Source of the DNA: CAZICM01 sp964537685
GTDB taxonomy: Bacteria > Myxococcota_A > Polyangia > Polyangiales > Polyangiaceae
Length of the DNA stretch: 28,150 bases
Reading direction: 5' to 3'
Assembly: GCA_964537685.1 (NCBI GenBank)
Contig: CAZICM010000090.1
Span: 1 to 28,150 of the forward strand
In this document: positions 1-5,554 of the stretch, piece after piece
Layout: every line of letters starts with the position of its first letter
How positions within the stretch are numbered: position 1 is the first letter of the stretch
Made by a program: the position numbers and the translations under genes
Notes under the pieces: model-generated
What the model was told of the DNA's origin: nothing
Seen by the model: only the letters and a program-made list of their open reading frames with translations
The model's database searches: none

Positions 1-72
1 AAGCCACGTTGGCCATTCAAGCCACGTTGGCCATTCAAGCCACGTTGGCCATTCAGACCACATTGGCCACAT
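1..72. repeat. 18-bp tandem repeat at left edge
   Basis: Three perfect copies of an 18-base unit (AAGCCACGTTGGCCATTC) lie at 1-18, 19-36 and 37-54, followed by a degenerate copy at 55-72. Each unit contains a small inverted repeat, GCCA-CGT-TGGC. There are no variable spacers, so it is not CRISPR-like. The array runs off the window edge, so its true copy number is unknown. It directly abuts the first tRNA of the array. Confidence 0.85.
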
Positions 73-146
73 GGACCACACAGATCCGGTCGATCGGCGG
101 CGTCTTATAAGCGCCTGCGGCGCGGGTTCAACTCCCCGGTGGTCTA
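73..146 (+). tRNA. tRNA-Ile(UAU), atypical
   Basis: The 7-bp acceptor stem is 73-79 with 139-145, closing with a G1.U72 wobble. The D stem is GATC/GATC (83-86/92-95) around a 5-nt loop. The anticodon stem is 99-103/111-115, with loop CTTATAA and anticodon TAT at 106-108. The T loop is TTCAACT, but the outer two T-stem pairs are mismatched. No CCA is encoded. A UAU anticodon would read AUA directly. Most bacteria instead use a CAU tRNA modified by TilS. The weak T stem leaves open that this copy is decaying. Confidence 0.65.
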
Positions 147-177
147 CTACAATCAAATTGCAACTCGATTGTATCTT

Positions 178-254
178 GGGGCAGGACGGTACGGTTTTAC
201 CTGGACTCTCTGATAAGGAGTCCGTCCCGTGTTCGACTCACGGCTGCCCCACCA
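178..254 (+). tRNA. tRNA-Ile(GAU)
   Basis: The acceptor GGGGCAG (178-184) pairs perfectly with CTGCCCC (244-250), with discriminator A251 and an encoded CCA (252-254). The T stem CCGTG/CACGG is perfect around TTCGACT. The anticodon stem 205-209/217-221 carries loop CTGATAA with anticodon GAT at 212-214. The D arm is short (GGTA/TACC), unlike the usual bacterial tRNA-Ile. Confidence 0.85.
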
Positions 255-281
255 ATATAAGCATTTCCATGTGTTTTAAAT

Positions 282-356
282 GCGGAGCTCGTTCTCTGGG
301 AGAACACCGGCTCGACAAGCCGGTCCAGGTGGGTTCGATTCCCTCGCTCCGCACCA
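282..356 (+). tRNA. tRNA-Val(GAC) with C33
   Basis: The acceptor GCGGAGC (282-288) pairs with GCTCCGC (346-352). Discriminator A353 and CCA (354-356) are encoded. The D stem is 5 bp (291-295/301-305) with a 5-nt loop. The anticodon stem CCGGC/GCCGG holds loop TCGACAA, which gives GAC at 314-316 but places C, not the near-universal U, at position 33. One T-stem pair is mismatched (T330/T344). Confidence 0.75.
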
Positions 357-374
357 TCGAATTGATCAATTCGA
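357..374. repeat. 18-bp perfect palindrome in tRNA spacer
   Basis: TCGAATTGATCAATTCGA is a perfect palindrome lying in the spacer between tRNA-Val and tRNA-Leu(CAG), starting directly after the encoded CCA. It could form a small hairpin in the polycistronic tRNA precursor. Confidence 0.8.
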
Positions 375-386
375 GATAAACAATAT

Positions 387-471
387 GTCCAGATGGCGGA
401 ATGGAATACGCGCTGGTCTCAGAAACCAGGCCCAATCGGGTGTGAGGGTTCGAGTCCCTCTCTGGATACCA
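387..471 (+). tRNA. tRNA-Leu(CAG)
   Basis: Class II tRNA with a long variable arm. The acceptor GTCCAGA (387-393) pairs with TCTGGAT (461-467) including a G1.U72 wobble; A73 and CCA are encoded (468-471). The anticodon stem CTGGT/ACCAG holds loop CTCAGAA, with CAG at 420-422. The D region (TGGCGGAATGG) and T arm (GGGTTCGAGTCCC) are typical of leucine tRNA. First of five leucine acceptors in a row. Confidence 0.92.
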
Positions 472-516
472 TGAACATTCTATCAAATTGCATTAAACAC
501 ATTTAAAATATTAAAT

Positions 517-606
517 GTCCGGATGGCGGAACTGGAAGACGCGGCGGTCTCAAACACCGTGACTCCTTCATGGAGACTGAGGGTTCGACTCCCTCTCCGG
601 ATACCA
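517..606 (+). tRNA. tRNA-Leu(CAA)
   Basis: Class II tRNA. The acceptor GTCCGGA (517-523) pairs with TCCGGAT (596-602), G1.U72, then A and an encoded CCA (604-606). The anticodon loop is CTCAAAC with CAA at 551-553, and the variable arm is long. It differs from the next tRNA by only two bases, one of them the first anticodon base. Confidence 0.93.
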
Positions 607-641
607 TGCTTAACGCATTGCTTACTTAAACTTTTCAATTT

Positions 642-731
642 GTCCGGATGGCGGAACTGGAAGACGCGGCGGTCTTAAACACCGTGACTCCTTCATGGAG
701 ACTGAGGGTTCAACTCCCTCTCCGGATACCA
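642..731 (+). tRNA. tRNA-Leu(UAA)
   Basis: Nearly identical to the preceding gene over its whole length. Changes are C to T at anticodon position 34 (loop CTTAAAC, TAA at 676-678) and G to A in the T loop. The acceptor is G1.U72 and CCA is encoded (729-731). The spacers after both genes are also similar, indicating a tandem duplication of about 125 bp followed by an anticodon switch. Confidence 0.93.
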
Positions 732-765
732 TGCTTAATGCATTGCTTACTCAACTTTTCAATTT

Positions 766-850
766 GTCCGGATGGCGGAACGGAATACGCAGCAGGCTTA
801 GACCCTGTGCCCGCACGGGTTTGAGGGTTCGACTCCCTCTCTGGACACCA
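766..850 (+). tRNA. tRNA-Leu(UAG)
   Basis: The acceptor GTCCGGA (766-772) pairs with TCTGGAC (840-846), with a G.U at the fifth pair and a normal G1-C72. A847 and CCA (848-850) are encoded. The anticodon stem 792-796/804-808 holds loop CTTAGAC, with TAG at 799-801. It has the same leucine-type D and T arms and a long variable arm. Confidence 0.92.
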
Positions 851-875
851 ATGATATTGTATTTAAATATCATTG
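849..875. repeat. Inverted repeat in tRNA spacer
   Basis: A 9-bp perfect inverted repeat (849-857 with 867-875) sits between tRNA-Leu(UAG) and tRNA-Leu(GAG) and starts within the encoded CCA. Its AT-rich arms could form a hairpin in the precursor transcript. Confidence 0.6.
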
Positions 876-885
876 AATTTGTTTT

Positions 886-969
886 GCCGCCGTGGCGGAA
901 TGGCATACGCGACAGGCTGAGAATCTGTGCCTCCACGAAGGTATGAGGGTTCGAGTCCCTCCGGCGGTA
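886..969 (+). tRNA. tRNA-Leu(GAG)
   Basis: The acceptor GCCGCCG (886-892) pairs with CGGCGGT (962-968), G1.U72, discriminator A969. The next bases are CCG, so CCA is not encoded. The anticodon stem 912-916/924-928 holds loop CTGAGAA with GAG at 919-921. This completes the five-member leucine set CAG, CAA, UAA, UAG, GAG. Confidence 0.92.
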
Positions 970-1121
970 CCGGCACTCCGGAACAATCATCGCAGTGAAA
1001 ACTCCTGTGATTGCACTGAGTGCCTATTCAAAACTTCCTTACACTCGATCAAATTGAAGCAGCACACAAATGCTGGCCCGGAGGCGGCCGTGAAAAAGAA
1101 AAGGCGAAGGTGAGGTGTACC

Positions 1122-1631
1122 ATGTCCGCGCGAACGCTTGTTTTAAACCCCTGGATGATGCCACAGAAAATCATCTCCTGGCAGGACGCCGTGACGATGA
1201 TGTTTCTCAACAAGGTTGACGTACTCGAGGCGTACGACGAAGAAATCGCGTCGCCGTCGCTGACAGTGCGTATGCCTGCCGTCGTTCGGCTAAAAAGGGC
1301 ATTGGGCAGCACGAAGCGCGGAGTGAAATTCAGCCGAGTCAACGTCTTTACGCGCGACAACTTCCGCTGCCAATACTGCGGCGACAAAAAGAACATGAAG
1401 GAATTGAACTACGACCACGTTGTCCCCCGTATGCAGGGAGGAAAAACGGTTTGGGAAAATATCGTAACGGCGTGCTACCCCTGCAACAACAAGAAGAGGG
1501 GCCGCACGCCCGAGCAGGCGGGTATGGCTTTGCTATCGAAGCCCCACAAGCCCAAGGTATTGCCCCACGCTCCTTTAATGTTCGACACCACAAAAATCCC
1601 GGCGGCTTGGTCGGGGTATGTCGCGGCTTAG
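1122..1631 (+). CDS. HNH endonuclease inside the tRNA array
   Basis: A 169-residue protein carrying an HNH nuclease core: CQYCG, then YDHVVPRMQGG, WENIVTACYPCN and KKRGR. This gives the two CxxC pairs that hold a structural zinc and the His/Asn residues of the beta-beta-alpha metal fold. It most resembles the stand-alone HNH_5-type proteins common in bacterial chromosomes. The ATG at 1122 is chosen because GAGGTG lies six bases upstream; an in-frame GTG at 1020 is possible but poorly supported. It sits on the same strand between the leucine tRNAs and tRNA-Pro, with about 150 and 100 bp of flanking spacer. HNH genes often accompany tRNA clusters in phages, so a mobile or homing role is a reasonable guess, but the sequence does not prove it. 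Confidence 0.88.
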   Translation: MSARTLVLNPWMMPQKIISWQDAVTMMFLNKVDVLEAYDEEIASPSLTVRMPAVVRLKRALGSTKRGVKFSRVNVFTRDNFRCQYCGDKKNMKELNYDHVVPRMQGGKTVWENIVTACYPCNNKKRGRTPEQAGMALLSKPHKPKVLPHAPLMFDTTKIPAAWSGYVAA

Positions 1632-1639
1632 GTGTGATC

Positions 1640-1669
1640 CATTCAATCGGATTGAAATTCGATTGAATG
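1640..1669. repeat. Inverted repeat after the HNH gene
   Basis: CATTCAATCG (1640-1649) and CGATTGAATG (1660-1669) form a 10-bp perfect inverted repeat with a 10-nt loop, eight bases after the HNH stop codon. No clear T tract follows, so it is not called a terminator. Confidence 0.65.
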
Positions 1670-1701
1670 AAAGACCATCAAAGCCCAATTGCACAATTCT
1701 G

Positions 1702-1725
1702 TGCCGGGGATTTTGCTCCCCGGCA
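1702..1725 (+). terminator. Possible terminator or processing hairpin before tRNA-Pro
   Basis: TGCCGGGGA (1702-1710) pairs perfectly with TCCCCGGCA (1717-1725) around a six-base loop, giving a strong GC-rich 9-bp hairpin. Only a short TTTT follows, five bases later. It may end the leucine/HNH transcript, or act as an RNA-processing element ahead of the Pro-Ser-Thr-Gln segment. Confidence 0.45.
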
Positions 1726-1734
1726 TGGAATTTT

Positions 1735-1809
1735 CGGGGTGTAGCTTAGCCTGGCTAAAGCGTGTGACTGGGGGTCACAAGAGCGCTGGTTCAAATCCAG
1801 TCACCCCGA
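1735..1809 (+). tRNA. tRNA-Pro(GGG)
   Basis: The acceptor CGGGGTG (1735-1741) pairs with CACCCCG (1802-1808), with discriminator A1809. The C1-G72 start is typical of bacterial tRNA-Pro. The anticodon stem 1763-1767/1775-1779 holds loop CTGGGGG with GGG at 1770-1772. The D and T arms are canonical. The next bases are CCC, so CCA is not encoded. Confidence 0.93.
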
Positions 1810-1821
1810 CCCTATCGAATT

Positions 1822-1908
1822 GGAAACGAAATCGGCAAGGCGCCGGGCCCGCCTGGAAAGCGGTGCGCACCTCTACCTGGGTGTGAGATTCGAATTCTCT
1901 CGTTTCCG
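1822..1908 (+). tRNA. tRNA-Ser(GGA)
   Basis: The acceptor GGAAACG (1822-1828) pairs with CGTTTCC (1901-1907), discriminator G1908 as is usual for serine. The D stem is CGGC/GCCG with a 5-nt loop. The anticodon loop is CTGGAAA with GGA at 1855-1857; the outermost anticodon-stem pair is mismatched. A long variable arm is present and no CCA is encoded. First of four serine acceptors. Confidence 0.88.
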
Positions 1909-1922
1909 CTGCCAATTTCATT

Positions 1923-2005
1923 GGAGGGTAAATCGGCCGGGGGCCGGCGCCGTCTTGAAAACGGATGGACGCATCAGCGTTGGGGTTCGACACCTCTGCC
2001 CTCCG
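1923..2005 (+). tRNA. tRNA-Ser(UGA)
   Basis: The acceptor GGAGGGT (1923-1929) pairs with GCCCTCC (1998-2004), discriminator G2005. The anticodon loop CTTGAAA contains TGA at 1956-1958, flanked by CCGT/ACGG. The variable arm is long and the T loop is TTCGACA. No CCA is encoded. Confidence 0.87.
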
Positions 2006-2031
2006 CTCATTCCCTAAAACTTTATCGAATT

Positions 2032-2118
2032 GGAAGGTAAATCGGCCGGGGGCCGGGCCTGTTTCGAAAACAGTGCGATCCCAGGAATGGGATTGGGGTT
2101 CGAGACCTCTTCCTTCCG
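2032..2118 (+). tRNA. tRNA-Ser(CGA)
   Basis: The acceptor GGAAGGT (2032-2038) pairs with TCCTTCC (2111-2117) except for a T/T mismatch at the innermost pair; discriminator G2118. The anticodon loop TTCGAAA contains CGA at 2065-2067, flanked by CTGT/ACAG. The variable arm is long and no CCA is encoded. The preceding spacer repeats the TATCGAATTGGA seen before tRNA-Ser(GGA). Confidence 0.85.
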
Positions 2119-2157
2119 CTTGTTTCACAGGTGTTTTTTATTATCAGCGCAACATTT

Positions 2158-2240
2158 GGAAGATGAATCGGCGGAGGCGCCGAGCCCGGCTGCTAACCGG
2201 TGCGTGCGAATAGCATGGTGTTCGACTCACCCATCTTCCG
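2158..2240 (+). tRNA. tRNA-Ser(GCU)
   Basis: The acceptor GGAAGAT (2158-2164) pairs perfectly with ATCTTCC (2233-2239), discriminator G2240. The anticodon loop CTGCTAA contains GCT at 2192-2194, flanked by CCGG/CCGG. The variable arm is long and no CCA is encoded. It completes the serine set GGA, UGA, CGA, GCU. Confidence 0.88.
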
Positions 2241-2255
2241 CCTTATTGTCTTATT

Positions 2256-2327
2256 GCCTCCGTAGCTCAATCGGCAGAGCTCCCGCCTTGTAAGCGGGCG
2301 ACATCGGTTCGATTCCGATCGGCGGCT
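2256..2327 (+). tRNA. tRNA-Thr(UGU)
   Basis: The acceptor GCCTCCG (2256-2262) pairs with CGGCGGC (2320-2326) with one T/C mismatch; discriminator T2327. The anticodon stem CCCGC/GCGGG holds loop CTTGTAA with TGT at 2289-2291. The D arm (AGCTCAATCGGCAGAGC) and T arm are canonical. No CCA is encoded. Confidence 0.92.
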
Positions 2328-2335
2328 CTCTGTAT

Positions 2336-2407
2336 GCGGGGATCGTTCAATGGGCAGGACGGGAGTCTTTGAAGCTCCGAATCGTGGTTCGAACCCACGT
2401 CCCCGCG
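2336..2407 (+). tRNA. tRNA-Gln(UUG)
   Basis: The acceptor GCGGGGA (2336-2342) pairs with TCCCCGC (2400-2406), discriminator G2407. The anticodon stem GGAGT/GCTCC holds loop CTTTGAA with TTG at 2369-2371. The T stem is perfect around TTCGAAC. No CCA is encoded. Last tRNA of the array. Confidence 0.93.
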
Positions 2408-2455
2408 CCTCGCTCACTTGCCAAAGGGCAAGGCCGATGTGTTAGGCTCCGCCCC

Positions 2456-2920
2456 ATGCGGACGGCTCTCGCTGCCCTTTTGCTTTCCGCGCCGATGCTG
2501 TGCGCCTGTACCAAAGCGAACCTGAACCGGCCGTCCAGCGCGGCCGCGGGCAGCGCGCTCGTGGACAGCCCTCAGCCAAACACTCCCGCTCCCGACGATC
2601 TTCAAGCCGAAAAAAATAGCCTGCTTTCAGGCATTACCCTGACGGCTATCGGCCTGTCCAGCCTTGGGATGGGCGGCTTTTATGTGGGCTTTGGCGGAGG
2701 CTCCTGCTTTAGCCAGCAAGATTGCAGCGCCCAGGCGGCGCTGCCCATTTTAGGCGCCCTTTGGATCGCGGGCGGAATTGCTCCATTGATTTTTGGCGCC
2801 CGTTTTTTAATGACCGAAGGCGCATCGATCCCATTAAAGGCCGCTCCTGCAAAAAAATCCGAACAATCATATCTAAATACTGTTCGAATTGGCCCGGGCG
2901 GATTCCGCATTCAATTTTAA
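2456..2920 (+). CDS. Small lipoprotein with two hydrophobic segments
   Basis: A 154-residue protein of unknown function. The N-terminus is a signal peptide ending in LCAC, so C18 is the likely lipidated cysteine. A polar, Pro/Ala-rich stretch follows, then two Gly-rich hydrophobic segments at roughly 55-80 and 94-116. The chain ends in IGPGGFRIQF. This two-helix plus GPxG...R.F tail recurs in the proteins at 11553-12416 and 24382-25446. The ATG at 2456 is chosen because the signal peptide starts there; longer in-frame extensions would run into tRNA-Gln. It begins 48 bases after the tRNA array and converges on the minus-strand DUF5916 gene, whose stop is two bases past its own. Confidence 0.75.
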   Translation: MRTALAALLLSAPMLCACTKANLNRPSSAAAGSALVDSPQPNTPAPDDLQAEKNSLLSGITLTAIGLSSLGMGGFYVGFGGGSCFSQQDCSAQAALPILGALWIAGGIAPLIFGARFLMTEGASIPLKAAPAKKSEQSYLNTVRIGPGGFRIQF

Positions 2921-2922
2921 TA

Positions 2923-5532
2923 TCATCCTAACCAATACGATAATTTCAACAAAAATGCGTCCGCGGCGCCTCTGGGTTTAATGAGCGGAAAGCTCAAACC
3001 CGCACCTGCGCCGGGATCCCTGGACATGGAATCATTCTGGCCATGCGTATAGACCAAAAACAAGGTCGAACCGGGACGGTACTCCCAGCGGAGCACGATG
3101 TTCGCATTGATCGTCCCCACTTCGTAATTCGGATTCGTCTCAACACTCGAGGGCGCCGATTGCAATTGATCGATTTCAATTCTGGGCCGCGCGCCATTTT
3201 CAGCAACCGGATACGATTTATAGTCCGTGTATTCCTCGGCGGCCATAAAAGCCTGAGCATATGCTTCAAGCGTCAGCCTGGGCGTGAAGGTAAGCGTGGA
3301 GCGAAGGGTCAGGCTTAGGCTTTGGGCCTTTTGGCGGCCGAATAAATAAGAATTGCCCTCGGTTCCAAAATACCGGTATTCGCCCGAATTGTACCAGCCC
3401 GTCGGAGCAAGCGACAATTCGAGCTGCGGAAATACCCTGAATTTAATGCTGCCTTCATAATAAATATCGTTCATCCCCGAATTAAAACCCATAAATACAA
3501 ATAGATCGGGGCGCACCGTCCACCGGGGATCGGTGCCTATATAAATCGATCCTCCCGTTCTCGCGACCCGCTGCAATGCCGTGCCATCGCCGAGTTCGCG
3601 GTCGTCAAAAAACGACATAAAATGAAACGCCTCTAGCCAAAGCTCCCATTGATTTTTAAACGTGACGCCCGAATTCAAAAAGAACAGCCGCTGGAGAGGT
3701 AGAAAATCGAGCGAATCTTTTAGCCGCGCGCCCGCCCATGTGCGCATGTCCTGAAAATGCCAAAATGGTTCGAGCTGATTGTAGCCGGCCAATACGTCGA
3801 TTTCGTGGCGGTTTTGGCGCCTCATAAATCCTAAATCGTTGTAGTCGACTTTGCGGCTATGACCTTGGTATTGAGCATCAAATCGAAAGTTACCTCCGCC
3901 CTGCTTCGATACTCTGAGAATGCCTGCCACGCCTGTGTCGCCCGAATCCACAACCGTGCCGTCCAGCAATGTTCTGGGTACGCCGTTTTGAATTACCGTC
4001 CCCGCAAGCTGCCCCTGAACGAGATAGTCGCTGGATTCCGATTGAAATCGGCCGTCGATGGCCGCCGTATAGGCATCGTGCCTGCAGCGCCTTCCGGGTG
4101 GCAAAACATCACCGCGCGGGCATAACGTCCAATCGCGCTGGCCGTTCGAGCCTTCTGCGCGGGGATATTCGCTCAATGGTTCGATGCGGTTGACCGCGGT
4201 GCCTGTTACGCCAATTTGAGCTTTCTTGGCCACGTCCGCGCGCACGCGAAAGAGCTTGTAGGTGGTGAGCGGATCGGCAACGCGGCCATAGCGATCGCCT
4301 TTAGGTCCTTGTACTTCAACGTTTTGCTGCCCTGTCACCGCGGCCACTTGGCCCACTGTGATCGTATTGCTTACCTTGCCTGCCAATTTCTCGGCGGCAT
4401 AAATGGTGCTGGGCTGGGTGGCGCGGACTTGTTCTTCGCCATCGGGAAGCGATGGAGCCGAAGGCGCTTTTCCAATTCGCCGTGTGTAAAACAAATTCAA
4501 AGGCATTGCGAAGGCTTCCGCGCCTTCGACGAAAAATGGCCTGCGCTCTGAATTAAATACTTCGAAATTGCTGGTATTCAGCACGGCGGGATCGGCTTCG
4601 ACTTGGCCGAAATCGGGATTGATGGTCGTATTGAGCGTAAGCTGGGGCGTGATATGCCATCGGATATCGCCGCCTCCGTTGATGCCAGGCGTGAATGAGG
4701 AATCAATACTATTTAATGGATCGCTCCGGTAAATTCGCGCGGATACATAGGGCAATATTTCGACATAATGCCTGAGTCTCAATCCGACGAGATTGTCCAG
4801 CGTTCCATAGCGGGATACCTCTCCGCCGGCCTCCCTCGGAACAAATGCCCACTCATCGAGTTCACGCTTGCTCGATATATATCTGCGAATTTGTAATCCC
4901 CATGATTGTATTGCTTTCGCCTCATAGCGAAGGCCATGCAGGGGAATGCGGAATTCCGCGGTCCATCCTTTCGGATTGCGGCCCACCCGCGCATCCCAAA
5001 TTTCATCCCAATCCTTGGTGAAATCGGTGTCGTTTGAATAAGCACCATCGCTCATGGTGCCGGCTACGTTCACCTGAAATTCAAAGGCGCTCCGTTTGTC
5101 ATTGCGGGTATCCAATCCAATGGATACCCAATCCGCTTCAATTTCCCGGTCGCGCCTCGTTAACCGGCTGGTGATCGGCGAATGGGTCTGTTCGCATTCA
5201 ATCGCAATGTAGAGGGCGTCGTCGTCGTACAGAAAGCGAACGCTAGTGCGATCGCTGGCGGCTTTGGCCGGATTGGGAAGCTTTTGGGTAAATTCGGTTG
5301 TAAGGGGCGCGAGCTTCCAGACGGCATCGTTGAGATCGCCGTCAATTTTGGGAGGAGCGCTTGTACGGGTTGCGCTTATGTGCGGCGAAGAGCTTCGGGG
5401 CGCGCTTTCAGCAGGCGTTTCCTCGGCAAAAGATGGGGAAGCGCAGAAAATACACGCGGCCGGAATGAGCCACCGGCCGGCATTGCGTAAATAAAAAAAA
5501 TGACTCCGGATTCTCTCTCGCTGTGCTGGCAT
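2923..5532 (-). CDS. DUF5916 outer-membrane protein with CBM9-like N-domain
   Basis: An 869-residue exported protein. A long signal peptide ends near SPSFA (about residue 36). Residues about 50-235 form a carbohydrate-binding-family-9-like domain (PKIDGDLNDAVW, DDALYIAIEC, WTAEFRIPLHGLRY). The following segment has the DUF5916 hallmark PDFGQVEADPAVLN, then ERRPFFVEG and LFYTRRIG. The remaining roughly 550 residues alternate in a pattern expected of a large beta-barrel. The family is widespread in Bacteroidetes and Myxococcota but its substrate is unknown. ATG at 5532 is preferred over the ATG at 5550 because GGGGGAGGA lies between them at good spacing. It follows the lipoprotein gene 5555-6373 by 22 bases and is probably co-transcribed with it. 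Confidence 0.85.
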   Translation of the reverse strand: MPAQRERIRSHFFYLRNAGRWLIPAACIFCASPSFAEETPAESAPRSSSPHISATRTSAPPKIDGDLNDAVWKLAPLTTEFTQKLPNPAKAASDRTSVRFLYDDDALYIAIECEQTHSPITSRLTRRDREIEADWVSIGLDTRNDKRSAFEFQVNVAGTMSDGAYSNDTDFTKDWDEIWDARVGRNPKGWTAEFRIPLHGLRYEAKAIQSWGLQIRRYISSKRELDEWAFVPREAGGEVSRYGTLDNLVGLRLRHYVEILPYVSARIYRSDPLNSIDSSFTPGINGGGDIRWHITPQLTLNTTINPDFGQVEADPAVLNTSNFEVFNSERRPFFVEGAEAFAMPLNLFYTRRIGKAPSAPSLPDGEEQVRATQPSTIYAAEKLAGKVSNTITVGQVAAVTGQQNVEVQGPKGDRYGRVADPLTTYKLFRVRADVAKKAQIGVTGTAVNRIEPLSEYPRAEGSNGQRDWTLCPRGDVLPPGRRCRHDAYTAAIDGRFQSESSDYLVQGQLAGTVIQNGVPRTLLDGTVVDSGDTGVAGILRVSKQGGGNFRFDAQYQGHSRKVDYNDLGFMRRQNRHEIDVLAGYNQLEPFWHFQDMRTWAGARLKDSLDFLPLQRLFFLNSGVTFKNQWELWLEAFHFMSFFDDRELGDGTALQRVARTGGSIYIGTDPRWTVRPDLFVFMGFNSGMNDIYYEGSIKFRVFPQLELSLAPTGWYNSGEYRYFGTEGNSYLFGRQKAQSLSLTLRSTLTFTPRLTLEAYAQAFMAAEEYTDYKSYPVAENGARPRIEIDQLQSAPSSVETNPNYEVGTINANIVLRWEYRPGSTLFLVYTHGQNDSMSRDPGAGAGLSFPLIKPRGAADAFLLKLSYWLG

Positions 5533-5554
5533 CGGGTTCCTCCCCCTCATGGGA

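Noticed and set aside
1..72. Possible CRISPR array
   Set aside because: Units are directly adjacent 18-mers with no variable spacers and no cas genes are near.
71..990. Several short open frames on both strands across the tRNA array
   Set aside because: They run through well-formed tRNA genes, share the same repeated peptide pieces because tRNAs are similar, and lack ribosome binding sites.
1..2407. Prophage or integrative element
   Set aside because: Beyond the tRNAs and one HNH gene there are no integrase, structural or replication genes and no clear attachment repeats in the window.
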